DNA from: G963678445 sp963678445
GTDB lineage: Bacteria > Hydrogenedentota > Hydrogenedentia > Hydrogenedentales > G963678445
Reading direction: 5' to 3'
Assembly (NCBI GenBank): GCA_963678445.1
Contig: OY782877.1
Coordinates: 124,001 to 188,000, forward strand
DNA length: 64,000 nt
Below, in pieces: positions 15,637-24,646 of this stretch (within the stretch, counting starts at the first letter, position 1; every line of letters begins with the position of its first letter). Both the position numbers and the translations under genes were made by a program. The notes beneath the pieces are model-generated. The model had not been told where the DNA came from. It worked only from the letters and a program-made list of their open reading frames with translations, and did not search any database.

Positions 15637-17427
15637 ATGACTTTATTTGACCAACACTTCAATAGCACTACGTTTAAAATTCCGGTTTTAAAAAACTTCT
15701 TCCTTTTCTTGTATGCGGCATCCATGGGACTGCTTCTTCTTATAGTAATTGAGTGGGGAATGCGCTATGCAGGAATTGGGCAACCGACCTCTTTTTTGAT
15801 TAAAGAAGAACATGATGGGGGGAATTTTTTAGCCGTAAATCCCTGGTTTTATCAGCAATATCTGTCAATGCCGGTATCCGATATTATGGACATCAACACT
15901 CTTGGTTTCCGGGTTCCTGCTCAAAAAGTGGATAATACAAAACGTATTTTTATATTTGGCGGTTCGGCGGCACATGGCTGTACACCTGATGCCGCTTTTG
16001 GTATTGGACGTATTCTGAATTGTTTACTGCAAACAGAAGGAAATGGGACCCATTTTGAAGTCTATAATGCGGCTTGTCCTGCACTGAACTCCCATGTAAT
16101 GCGACGAGCCGCGAAAGCATGTGCCCAGCTTGAGCCGGATTATTTCGTTGTATATATGGGGAATAACGAATACTCTGGTCCTTTTGGGCCTGCCTGGACT
16201 CCTGGCTCCCCTCCGTCGTATTGGGGCAGAGCATTTTTTGAAACTCTGAGCAAATTTCGTCTGACCACTCTTTTTTTAAAAAACCGTGCTTCGCATTGTC
16301 TACCTCACAAAAAAGAGGGAGTTGCATATTTCGCTCAGTTGCAACATCACCCTTTTGATAGTCCTGCACGCAAAGCCATGCAAAAAAGTTTCCGGGAGAA
16401 TTTGTTGGAAATTGATGCGGCTGCACAGCAAGCAGGTGCAAAACTTATTCTATGTACGGTGGGGAAAAATTTAGCAGATTGGACGCCTTTAGTTTCTCTT
16501 CATCGACCGACATTAACCTCTGTTGAAAAAGAAAAATGGGAGGCGCTTTTTTATCAGGGACAAAAAGCGTTTAAACAGAAGGCCTGGCAAAAGGCGCTGA
16601 ATGCATTTTTAGATGCAAAAAAGTTGGATGAACACTACGCAGAAACACATTATCAGATAGGCCAATGCTATAAAGAATTGGGCCAGTTCTTGAAAGCACG
16701 CGATGCCTTTATTCTTGCTCGCGATTACGATGCTTTGTTATTGGGAACTGATTCTGCACTGAATGAAGTTATTCGTGACGTCAACAAGGAAAAAACACGT
16801 TCCCTTCTGGTAGACATGGAATCAGAGTTGGCAAAGGCATCTCCCCATTCGCTGACGGATAGCAGTGTTTTCTGGGATTGTATGCATTTTAATTTTCAGG
16901 GTTCCTATGTCGTCGCACGAACGCTTGCCGTCACAATTGCACAACTGGAAGAGCTTTCTTTTTTTGATCCTATCTCGGAAACTACATGTATGGAAAACAT
17001 GGGCTTTAATGAAGCTGTCTCCTTGGAGCACGCCAATGCCTTACTCCCTGCCTATCACTTCTGGGGGGTGTCGCAAAAACAGCTTGAGGCGCTAAATACA
17101 AAAATAACGTATTTACAACAAGCGGTCGGGGCAACGAAATCAGAAACCAAGCGCATAGGCTATTCAAAGGCCAGCCAAGCTTTCCCAGGTGATCCTTTGA
17201 TATTTTCGCGACTCCTGCAAGAAATCGATATGTACGGAGACACAAAAGAAGCCCTTGCAATGGCGGAACAGGTATGTGTCCGATTCCCTGATGAGCCTAT
17301 GCCCTGGCTGTATGCCGCAAGAGTATTCGAGAACGCAGGACGTCTGACAGATGCTCAACTTTTACGCAAAAAAATACACAAACGCTTTACGGCATATTTT
17401 GATGAGGATACCTTTCGCCAAAAGTGA
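15637..17427 (+). CDS. Membrane-anchored SGNH hydrolase with inserted TPR domain
   Basis: A protein of about 596 aa: an N-terminal membrane anchor (about 20-40), then an SGNH/GDSL hydrolase core. Core motifs are the nucleophile S110 in FGGSAAHG, block III in MGNNEYS (175-181) and the catalytic pair D414-H417 in WDCMHFNFQG. Between block III and DxxH an unusual insert of TPR-like helices (about 301-375, including AETHYQIGQCYKELGQFLKARDAF) splits the catalytic domain, and more TPR-like helices follow to the C-terminus. It would be an extracytoplasmic esterase or acetyl transfer/removal enzyme on a glycan; the substrate is unknown. The ATG at 15637 is chosen over an upstream TTG at 15592. It stands alone behind its own promoter. 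Confidence 0.75.
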   Translation: MTLFDQHFNSTTFKIPVLKNFFLFLYAASMGLLLLIVIEWGMRYAGIGQPTSFLIKEEHDGGNFLAVNPWFYQQYLSMPVSDIMDINTLGFRVPAQKVDNTKRIFIFGGSAAHGCTPDAAFGIGRILNCLLQTEGNGTHFEVYNAACPALNSHVMRRAAKACAQLEPDYFVVYMGNNEYSGPFGPAWTPGSPPSYWGRAFFETLSKFRLTTLFLKNRASHCLPHKKEGVAYFAQLQHHPFDSPARKAMQKSFRENLLEIDAAAQQAGAKLILCTVGKNLADWTPLVSLHRPTLTSVEKEKWEALFYQGQKAFKQKAWQKALNAFLDAKKLDEHYAETHYQIGQCYKELGQFLKARDAFILARDYDALLLGTDSALNEVIRDVNKEKTRSLLVDMESELAKASPHSLTDSSVFWDCMHFNFQGSYVVARTLAVTIAQLEELSFFDPISETTCMENMGFNEAVSLEHANALLPAYHFWGVSQKQLEALNTKITYLQQAVGATKSETKRIGYSKASQAFPGDPLIFSRLLQEIDMYGDTKEALAMAEQVCVRFPDEPMPWLYAARVFENAGRLTDAQLLRKKIHKRFTAYFDEDTFRQK

Positions 17428-17475
17428 CCAAGTGGTTTACCCTGATGAAAAGCATGTGAGCAAACTTTAAAACAT

Positions 17476-17518
17476 ATTCCCTTTCCCCTTTCACATATCG
17501 TAAAAGGGGAAAGGGAAT
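17476..17518. terminator. Bidirectional terminator
   Basis: Perfect 16-bp inverted repeat (ATTCCCTTTCCCCTTT with an 11-base loop) between the convergent SGNH and alpha-mannosidase genes. Confidence 0.7.
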
Positions 17519-17529
17519 ACGGTATCGAA

Positions 17530-20001
17530 TCAGTCGGTTTCTTCGAGTAGATTCACTTCGACTAATGTTTTTGTTTTGGGATTGATGCGCACGGTTTTGA
17601 TTTCGTGGGCTGTGAACTCCAAATCAAAGGTAGCATCCAGGCTGGGAATGTGCAAGACGGTTTTGGCCGGACGCCCTGCGGTCTCGTAGCCACGAATAAT
17701 CAGGTCGTCGCCATCTTCGCTTTTTTTAACGACACTGATAAGTACATTGTCGGCTTCGGTACCCATGAGCGTGGAGCGACTGGGAAGCTCACCGGGATGG
17801 GCCGACTCAATATGCGGGATGAGCGGCACGTTGAGTTCCCAGGCTTGCTTGACGACGCCTGCATCTTGCCACGCGCCTGCGTGAGGATGGATGAGGAAGG
17901 CGCAACTATGCCAACCTTGGTCCATAATAGCGTAATTCTTGGAGGCGTCGAAACGCCCGTCATCGTGATGCGCATATGCCGGACTACGCAAGACGGTCAC
18001 CCGCATGACGCCGTCGTGCTGAGTGTCGAAACCGTATTTACAATCATTGGCTACCGCGAAACCATAATCGATATCGCCGATTTTCCCGGTCATATCAAAC
18101 CATTGTTGACCGGGCTCCTCTTCACCTTTGGTGGGGCGCTGCTGATGCCCATAGGCAACATCATACGTGGCGACGGGTTCTTTTACGTTGGTTTCAAAAC
18201 CCAGTTTCAATGTATGGTACATCTCCTGCCAGTTCACACGAAGGTTGTAGTCTATTGTATCCAGATCACGGTAAATACTGATTTCCTGAATAGCTGTGGA
18301 CTTTTCAAATGTAGAGGTAATCTGAAGCGTCGCGAGAATGTCACCACATTCGACTACCTGTATTCGCGCATTGGCAAAACGTCCGGCTTCACTACGGTAG
18401 CCGCGCACTTCGTGGCTCCAGGTATCGGAACCGTCGATGATAGCGGCAAGTGTGCAGGCTTTTTTAACGGTGTCTACTTTATGCTTTTTGTCATACAGGC
18501 GGGAGATGTGCCCGTCGTAAGGATCAATTTCAATGCGCCACCATTCATTTTCCAGTGTAGTGCGATCCGCGTGCAGTTGACGCGGCGCTTTGCGTCCCAC
18601 CACTGCAGGACGCATGGCAGGTTGTTCCCCGGCGCGTGCATGATAACAGCGGTAGCCCATGGCGGGCACCTCGGCAACGATGCTGTAGCGGTTGTCATCG
18701 GTACGTTCGTGGCGAATTAGTTGGCTGGGGATAACCTGCCCCTCATCATCGACAAAATGCACTGGTTTCTCTAGTGTGCGTGTAATGATGGGTTGTATGG
18801 AGATGGCTTGTGTAACCGGCCAAGCAAGAGGATTGAAAACGACGAGGGTATTGCCTTCCGGCGTGGTATCAATCTTCCCTGAGACGGATTGGATGGCGAA
18901 GTTGATAATGCAATCGGCGCGGTGACGTGCGCCGCCCAACTGATCGCGGGTATCTTCATAGGAAGATTCAAGGCTTGTACCTGCAAGAATGTCATGGAAC
19001 TGGTTATACAGCAAATCAGTCCAGGCACTGTGCAGCAAATCGGTGGGATAGGGTGCTGCATCCAACAGCCAGGCACCAGAAGCAAAACGTTCCGCGGTCA
19101 CCAGTGCGTGTTCTACCTGGCGGTTCAGTTTTTTCAGCCCTGCATGCACGCTATAACAGCCGCGTGCATGATGCTGCAGGTCGGTAGAAACCGTAGGAAT
19201 ATTTTTTTCATCCATCTGTTCCTGGAAAGCTTTAAAGTAGCCTTCCAAGGTGGACAGTTCAACGTTAGGATATTCAGGATCGTCCTTGGCGGCAAGCAGG
19301 GTTTTAATTGAGCGTTTCGTAGGACCGCCTCCGTGGTTACCCACACCGTAAAAACCGATGATCGCACGCTGTCCGGGATTGTTCCACGGAGAATTCATGT
19401 GTTGGATAGCGCCTTCTTTATGCTTCTGATCCTCTCCGTAATTACAATCTATACAGCAGGCCAGGATAGCGCTGCCATCGCCCGCCTTCCACCAGAACGT
19501 GGTGCCGTCGGGATAATCCATCTCCCATACTGGCGAAGGTCGCATATAGGCGTAATAGTCAATGCCCATCTTTTTATAAATCTGCGGCAAGGTCCCCGCA
19601 TGACCAAAGGTATCCGGATTAAAACCGACTTTAGCCCGCACACCAAATTCTTTTTGGAAGAAGCGTTGCGAGTAAAGTCCGTGTCGGGCAAAGGCTTCGC
19701 CCGATGGAATATTACAATCAGGCTCTACCCACCAACCGCCGACGAGCTCCCAACGGCCTTCTTTGACACGAGCTTTAATTTCTTCGAACATTTCCGGTTC
19801 GCACTCTTTGGCCCATTGGTAAAAACAGGCACTGCTTGCAGAAAAACGGAATTCCGGAGTCTCGTTCATACGTTCCAAGGCGCTACGAAAGGTAGCGCGC
19901 ACCTCTTCATAGCCTTCCTCCCAACACCAAAGCCACGTAGGATCAATGTGGCCATGCCCAATCATGTAAAAGGTATAATCCTTTGGTTTTTTCGCTTCCA
20001 T
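17530..20001 (-). CDS. Alpha-mannosidase, glycoside hydrolase family 38
   Basis: GH38 alpha-mannosidase, cleaving terminal alpha-mannose from oligosaccharides. The N-terminal zinc site appears in MIGHGHIDPTWLW (start of the mature domain), and the nucleophile Asp in NPDTFGHAGTLPQIYKKMGID. The middle domain and the long C-terminal beta domains are also present (about 823 aa, normal). No signal peptide is visible, so it is cytosolic. I use the ATG at 20001 (MEAKKPKDYTF), which has AAAGGA upstream; the frame is open to 20061. It lies about 180 bases downstream of a HAD hydrolase on the same strand, with a hairpin between them. The two may be part of one mannose-glycan utilisation unit. Confidence 0.9.
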   Translation of the reverse strand: MEAKKPKDYTFYMIGHGHIDPTWLWCWEEGYEEVRATFRSALERMNETPEFRFSASSACFYQWAKECEPEMFEEIKARVKEGRWELVGGWWVEPDCNIPSGEAFARHGLYSQRFFQKEFGVRAKVGFNPDTFGHAGTLPQIYKKMGIDYYAYMRPSPVWEMDYPDGTTFWWKAGDGSAILACCIDCNYGEDQKHKEGAIQHMNSPWNNPGQRAIIGFYGVGNHGGGPTKRSIKTLLAAKDDPEYPNVELSTLEGYFKAFQEQMDEKNIPTVSTDLQHHARGCYSVHAGLKKLNRQVEHALVTAERFASGAWLLDAAPYPTDLLHSAWTDLLYNQFHDILAGTSLESSYEDTRDQLGGARHRADCIINFAIQSVSGKIDTTPEGNTLVVFNPLAWPVTQAISIQPIITRTLEKPVHFVDDEGQVIPSQLIRHERTDDNRYSIVAEVPAMGYRCYHARAGEQPAMRPAVVGRKAPRQLHADRTTLENEWWRIEIDPYDGHISRLYDKKHKVDTVKKACTLAAIIDGSDTWSHEVRGYRSEAGRFANARIQVVECGDILATLQITSTFEKSTAIQEISIYRDLDTIDYNLRVNWQEMYHTLKLGFETNVKEPVATYDVAYGHQQRPTKGEEEPGQQWFDMTGKIGDIDYGFAVANDCKYGFDTQHDGVMRVTVLRSPAYAHHDDGRFDASKNYAIMDQGWHSCAFLIHPHAGAWQDAGVVKQAWELNVPLIPHIESAHPGELPSRSTLMGTEADNVLISVVKKSEDGDDLIIRGYETAGRPAKTVLHIPSLDATFDLEFTAHEIKTVRINPKTKTLVEVNLLEETD

Positions 20002-20091
20002 TCTTTCAATTCCTTTTGGAGGTGTTTTGAGCACTCTTGGAAAAACCATAGTGGCGAGCACATTAAAAAAAGGGCCTATTTCCTACTCATA

Positions 20092-20128
20092 GGGGGCTTG
20101 TTGATATACACCATAACAACAAGCCCCC
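20092..20128. terminator. Stem-loop between HAD hydrolase and alpha-mannosidase genes
   Basis: Perfect 12-bp inverted repeat (GGGGGCTTGTTG with a 13-base loop). No T-run follows on either strand, so it may attenuate or stabilise mRNA rather than terminate. Confidence 0.5.
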
Positions 20129-20180
20129 GAAAAAGGGAATCTTTTATAAACTCATCTCGAGGATGAGCCGTGATGCGACA

Positions 20181-21017
20181 CTATGCCTTTGGAAAAAGGT
20201 AGTCGACCAGCGCAGCGGCTTCCTGGAAATCGGGAACCATAATATCAGCGCCCGCACGGATAAGACGTTCGCGTTTTTCCTCGTTCCAGCCTTCGCCTTT
20301 GACTTCATCCGAAGCCACACCGATCGCAATGCCGCCGACGGCTTTAACATTACGCAGTTCCACAGGACCATCCCCCACGGCCATTACCTGCGCGCCTTGA
20401 AGCTTGTGCTCGGCCATGATGTCTTTGATGACTTTTTCTTTGGAGTATTCCTGGAAAGTACGCAACGCGCCCCAGATCTCTTTAAAGAAAGGCGCAGCGC
20501 CTACTTTGGCGCATTCGTTACGCACATCATCACGATCCGTGCCGCTGAAGACATACATGGGGATAGTTTTTTCCGAAAGGAGACGCAAAAATTCAAGCGA
20601 ACCTTTGACGGTGACATCCTGCGCTTTAAGTTCACCCGAATCCAGCTTGGCGAGACGTTCGCGGACCGGCACCATAAGACGATCGTTGTAGACCTCTTTG
20701 TAACCCTGTGCGTCTTTAACCTGATCCGCAGGCACCAGACCATGCGCAAGCACCATTTCCTTGAGGCGCTCCATTTGTAAAATGGTCTGAATGCCGGTGG
20801 TTTCCTCGATCATCTCATGCACTTCATGCTCAATTTCCGGTGTAGGTTCGGTGTCCCCACAAATCATTTCGACACATACGGGCGCCATAATACGCTGCCA
20901 ACCTTCACGTAGAAGACTGACGGTGCCGTCAAAATCAAACAATGCCTGTTCGACTTTTCCTTGTTCGATTTCGTTGATGATTTCAATCTGTGTACCAGGA
21001 AGATAGTTTCTGCTCAT
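20181..21017 (-). CDS. HAD-superfamily phosphatase
   Basis: Haloacid-dehalogenase-type hydrolase of about 278 aa. Motif I ALFDFDGTVSLLREGW (near residue 30) holds the nucleophile Asp and the acid/base Asp. Motif II is MYVFSGTDRDDV, and motif IV is VMAVGDGPVELRNVKAVGG. A large helical cap (about 50-130) points to a small phosphorylated metabolite, probably a sugar phosphate. The ATG at 21017 (MSRNYLPGTQ) has AAAGAG upstream and is preferred to an upstream TTG. It is upstream of and co-directional with the GH38 alpha-mannosidase, which suggests a role in mannose or hexose metabolism; this is inference. Confidence 0.82.
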   Translation of the reverse strand: MSRNYLPGTQIEIINEIEQGKVEQALFDFDGTVSLLREGWQRIMAPVCVEMICGDTEPTPEIEHEVHEMIEETTGIQTILQMERLKEMVLAHGLVPADQVKDAQGYKEVYNDRLMVPVRERLAKLDSGELKAQDVTVKGSLEFLRLLSEKTIPMYVFSGTDRDDVRNECAKVGAAPFFKEIWGALRTFQEYSKEKVIKDIMAEHKLQGAQVMAVGDGPVELRNVKAVGGIAIGVASDEVKGEGWNEEKRERLIRAGADIMVPDFQEAAALVDYLFPKA

Positions 21018-21047
21018 TTCATTCTCTTTCAATGGGTTTATACACTA

Positions 21048-21145
21048 TTACTTGCGTTTGATTCGAAAGGCACAGAAAAACGCCATACCACTGCGACACA
21101 AAACGCAAGGACCATACTTTATTGGTTACAGTGCCGTTCACTGGA
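21048..21145 (-). repeat. Dispersed hairpin element, decayed tandem copy E'
   Basis: Weak leftward copy directly after copy E. On the minus strand it keeps AAAGTATGGTCCTTGCG and GTTTTTCTGTGCCTTTC, with no clear hairpin 1. It is supported mainly by position and the TATGGTCCTT block. Confidence 0.4.
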
Positions 21146-21243
21146 AGTGAGTAACACTGCAAAAGTTGTCATAAAATAACGAAGTTTAGGTGTGCTCAAG
21201 GATAGTAAAGATCATAGATATCGCCCGTGGCGCTGGCCACTAA
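21145..21243 (-). repeat. Dispersed hairpin element, copy E
   Basis: Leftward copy. Its first bases are the TAG stop of apt. Hairpin 1 has changed to GTGGC-CAGC-GCCAC, so both arms changed together and the pairing is kept. It continues TATGATCTTTACTATCCTTG, TTCGTTATTTTATGACAAC and ends ACTCACTT. Confidence 0.8.
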
Positions 21244-21761
21244 TCGACCATGAATTCTACCAAGCTCTCCACAGGAATGTCGGCCAGCTTTTCACGTCCA
21301 TTCAAAGGCGGCAATTCCACCACGAAGGCAGCCCCCACAATATTTGCTTCTAATTTACGTACCAATTGAGCTACAGCAGCCACCGTCCCCCCCGTAGCCA
21401 ACAAATCGTCAATAATCAAAACATTCTGTCCCGATTTCAATGCATCTTTATGCATCTCTACCGTATCAACGCCATACTCCAATGAAAACTCCACGCTAAT
21501 GGTGTCCGCGGGTAATTTGCCTTTCTTACGCGCTAAGACCAACGGCAAATCCATGGCATAGGCCAGGGTAGCGCCAAAAATAAAACCACGGGATTCTATA
21601 CCAACAATAGCATCCAGCTTTTGGTCACGATAGCGCTCTTCAAAAAGCCGGGTAACCTCCTTCAAGGCAGCCGGCTCCAGCAACAGCGTAGTAATGTCTT
21701 TGAATTGAATTCCGGGTTTGGGGAAATCAGGCACATTGCGAATAAGTGCTGCGAGATCCAT
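21240..21761 (-). CDS. apt: Adenine phosphoribosyltransferase
   Basis: Converts adenine and PRPP to AMP (purine salvage, cytosol). The 173-residue length and sequence are standard: PDFPKPGIQFKDIT near the N-terminus, IVGIESRGFIFGA, and the PRPP loop VLIIDDLLATGGTVAA near 116-130. The ATG at 21761 has a weak A/G-rich ribosome site. The gene stands alone. The TAG stop is the first triplet of repeat copy E. Confidence 0.95.
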   Translation of the reverse strand: MDLAALIRNVPDFPKPGIQFKDITTLLLEPAALKEVTRLFEERYRDQKLDAIVGIESRGFIFGATLAYAMDLPLVLARKKGKLPADTISVEFSLEYGVDTVEMHKDALKSGQNVLIIDDLLATGGTVAAVAQLVRKLEANIVGAAFVVELPPLNGREKLADIPVESLVEFMVD

Positions 21762-21963
21762 ACTCTATTTTACTCCTTCGCATTGAGGACAAGCCTCATC
21801 TCTATGGATAGACATAGCCCATCCGCTACCGTAAATCTGGGGTGCGCAGGAATTATTGACACCGCTTCCAATATTCCTCGAACGCGGAGATATGGTAGCA
21901 CGATAAAGAGGGCAAAATACATAGTGAAAAACTCGTCTGTACATATGTCGATATGAAACAGCA

Positions 21964-22084
21964 AAGCGCTCCTGCAACCGCAAGCAAATGAGCAGGACCA
22001 CAGCGAATATATATGGTCCCTACCGCCCCCGGCGTCAGCAAAAACTTCGCTTTTTATGACAACTTTTTAGATTTAAGTCGCTAA
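21964..22084 (+). repeat. Dispersed hairpin element, copy F
   Basis: Rightward copy: AAAGCGCTCCTGCAACCGC (hairpin 1 with mismatches), an unusual middle (GAGCAGGACCACAGCG), ATATATGGTCCCTACCGCCC, TTCGCTTTTTATGACAAC and the end GTCGCTAA followed by TTCCGTCC. It lies in the leader region of the aconitase gene. Confidence 0.8.
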
Positions 22085-22121
22085 TTCCGTCCAATATGAT
22101 ATAAGAAAGCCCAAAGAAGTC

Positions 22122-22151
22122 TTGCGACACTCCCTCATCGTGCGGTATTCT
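22122..22151 (+). promoter_or_regulatory. Possible promoter for aconitase
   Basis: TTGCGA (4 of 6), 18 bases, TATTCT (4 of 6), about 65 bases before the aconitase ATG and just after repeat copy F. Confidence 0.35.
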
Positions 22152-22217
22152 ACAGTATGTATGTCAAGATGGGGACAAACCGAATTGTATTTTACCAATC
22201 GGAGATGAGGTATCGAT

Positions 22218-24485
22218 ATGGCGTTTGATATGAAAATGATAGAAGAAATGTATACGCGTATGGCGGCGCGTATTGAAGCGGCCCGTAAGGTAGTAGGGCG
22301 TCCGTTGACCTTGGCGGAAAAAATCCTCTATACCCACTTATGGGCTGGAAACGCTGACAGGGCGTTTCGACGCGGAGAGGATTATGTCGAATTCTCGCCG
22401 GACCGGGTTGCCATGCAAGACGCAACAGCGCAGATGGCGCTTTTGCAATTCATGCAAGCGGGAAAAACCAAAGCTGCTGTACCATCCACGGTGCACTGCG
22501 ATCACCTTATTCAGGCGGAAGTAGGCGCCGCTACCGATTTGGCCAAAGCAAAAAATATCAACAAGGAAGTCTATGATTTCCTGGCATCAGTCGCTAATAA
22601 ATATGGCATCGGCTTCTGGAAACCCGGCGCGGGTATCATCCATCAGGTCGTACTGGAAAACTACGCCTTCCCTGGAGGCATGATGATCGGAACCGATTCA
22701 CATACGCCCAATGCAGGCGGACTCGGTATGGTTGCTATCGGTGTAGGCGGCGCTGACGCTGTGGACGTGATGGCGGGAATGCCTTGGGAACTCAAATTCC
22801 CACGCCTTATCGGGGTACACCTTGTCGGACGGATGAGCGGCTGGACTTCTCCCAAGGATATCATCCTCAAACTGGCCGGTATCCTTTCCGTCAAAGGTGG
22901 CACGGGCTGCATCGTAGAATACTTCGGCGAAGGCGCCGAAAGTATTTCCTGCACCGGTAAAGCCACCATTTGTAATATGGGCGCGGAAATTGGTGCAACC
23001 ACCTCGTTGTTTGCCTTTGACAGTTCCATGCGCCGCTTCCTGGAAGCCACCGATCGTGCGGATGTCGCCCAGGCAGCCAGTGCGCATAGCGACGATTTGC
23101 GCCCTGATATCGAAGTGTGTGCCGCACCGGCAACCTTCTACGATCAGGTTATCGAAATCGACCTCTCCCAGCTTGAACCCCATCTAAACGGCCCTTTCAC
23201 CCCTGATCTGGCTACGCCGGTATCCAAGATGAAAGAAGTGGCCAAAGAGCATCAATGGCCTACCAAGGTAGAGGTCGGTCTTATCGGCTCCTGCACCAAC
23301 TCTTCCTATGAGGATATGTCACGCGCCGCATCGATTGCCCGACAGGCCAATGAAAAGAACCTGGAAGTCAAGGCCGAGTTTAACGTGACCCCCGGCTCAG
23401 AGGTTATTCGCTACACCGTCGAACGCGACGAGATGCTACACGACTTTGAAGCTATCAATGGTATCGTTATGGCCAATGCCTGCGGCCCTTGCATCGGACA
23501 ATGGGCGCGCCATCGCAGCGGTGATGCAGACGAACCCAACACCATCGTCACCTCATTCAACCGCAATTTTGCCAAACGAAATGATGGAAATCCCAAGACC
23601 TATGCCTTCGTCGCCTCTCCCGAACTGGTCACCGCGCTTGCGCTTGCCGGCGATCTGACCTTTAATCCCAACACAGACACCCTTAAAACCAAAGACGGGA
23701 AAGAGGTTAAATTGGATCCGCCTACGGGGGATGAACTACCCGATAAAGGTTTCGAATGTGAAGATCCGGGCTACGTTGCACCAGCTGAAAATGGTAGTGG
23801 CGTTGACGTTGTCGTCTCCCCTGAATCCGAACGCTTGCAATTGCTATCCCCCTTTGCGGCCAATACCGGCGATATAAAAGATTTACGCTTGCTCATCAAG
23901 GCAAAAGGAAAATGTACTACCGACCATATATCCATGGCCGGTCCCTGGTTACGCTTCCGCGGTCACCTCGACAATATCTCCAACAACTGCCTGATCGGCG
24001 CAGTAAACGCGTTCAATGACGACACCAACTGCGTCAAAAATCAGTTGACAGGCGAATATGGCGAAGTACCTGCCACCGCTCGCGCCTACAAAGCACAAGG
24101 TATTGGCTCTATCGTCGTTGGCGACGAAAACTATGGGGAAGGCTCCTCACGCGAACACGCCGCTATGGAACCGCGTCACCTGGGTGTACGCGTGATCTTG
24201 GTGCGTAGCTTCGCACGCATCCACGAAACTAATCTGAAAAAACAGGGGATGCTGCCGCTCACCTTTGCCAAGCCCGAGGACTACGACAAAATTCGGGAGG
24301 ATGATCAAATCGACATCCTTGGTCTTAATGACTTCCAGCCTTATGAACCGCTCACCGTCGTCTTGCACCACGCCGATGGCGCCACGGAAGAAATCACCGT
24401 AAACCACACCTTCAACGAAACCCAAATCGCATGGTGGAAAGCGGGCAGCGCCCTCAACCTGATTCGGGAACAGAACAAGGCATAG
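22218..24485 (+). CDS. Aconitate hydratase (mitochondrial type)
   Basis: Aconitase, isomerising citrate and isocitrate via cis-aconitate in the TCA cycle. The 755-residue length and sequence resemble the mitochondrial ACO2 type rather than bacterial AcnA or AcnB. Cluster ligands are C359 (LIGSCTNSSYEDM), C422 and C425 (NACGPCIGQW). GTDSHTPNAGGLGM and the swivelling-domain motif GEGSSREHAAMEPRHLG are present. The ATG at 22218 follows GATGAGG. It is preceded by repeat copy F and followed by a strong terminator, so it is monocistronic. With the Na+-pumping oxaloacetate decarboxylase nearby it suggests a TCA-type, perhaps anaerobic, carbon flow. Confidence 0.93.
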   Translation: MAFDMKMIEEMYTRMAARIEAARKVVGRPLTLAEKILYTHLWAGNADRAFRRGEDYVEFSPDRVAMQDATAQMALLQFMQAGKTKAAVPSTVHCDHLIQAEVGAATDLAKAKNINKEVYDFLASVANKYGIGFWKPGAGIIHQVVLENYAFPGGMMIGTDSHTPNAGGLGMVAIGVGGADAVDVMAGMPWELKFPRLIGVHLVGRMSGWTSPKDIILKLAGILSVKGGTGCIVEYFGEGAESISCTGKATICNMGAEIGATTSLFAFDSSMRRFLEATDRADVAQAASAHSDDLRPDIEVCAAPATFYDQVIEIDLSQLEPHLNGPFTPDLATPVSKMKEVAKEHQWPTKVEVGLIGSCTNSSYEDMSRAASIARQANEKNLEVKAEFNVTPGSEVIRYTVERDEMLHDFEAINGIVMANACGPCIGQWARHRSGDADEPNTIVTSFNRNFAKRNDGNPKTYAFVASPELVTALALAGDLTFNPNTDTLKTKDGKEVKLDPPTGDELPDKGFECEDPGYVAPAENGSGVDVVVSPESERLQLLSPFAANTGDIKDLRLLIKAKGKCTTDHISMAGPWLRFRGHLDNISNNCLIGAVNAFNDDTNCVKNQLTGEYGEVPATARAYKAQGIGSIVVGDENYGEGSSREHAAMEPRHLGVRVILVRSFARIHETNLKKQGMLPLTFAKPEDYDKIREDDQIDILGLNDFQPYEPLTVVLHHADGATEEITVNHTFNETQIAWWKAGSALNLIREQNKA

Positions 24486-24510
24486 TTGCCCGTACAATAA
24501 CTTATGATAG

Positions 24511-24543
24511 AAACGGCGGCAGTTTTTCTGCCGCCGTTTTTTT
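24511..24543 (+). terminator. Rho-independent terminator after aconitase
   Basis: 12-bp GC-rich stem (AAACGGCGGCAG, loop TTTTT, CTGCCGCCGTTT) followed directly by T residues. Confidence 0.92.
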
Positions 24544-24646
24544 ATCCCCTCCCACTCATGCCTCACCTAGAAATATTTTCAAAAAACGTTTGATAAACGC
24601 ATCATATAGTTATACCCTATAAAAAATGCAAGATACTGGGGAGTAA

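Larger units (their letters stand above)
21762..22217. other. Divergent intergenic region apt / aconitase
   Basis: About 455 bases without a gene. The right half holds repeat copy F and a candidate aconitase promoter. In 21765-21960 I see no convincing gene or structure. Confidence 0.5.
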
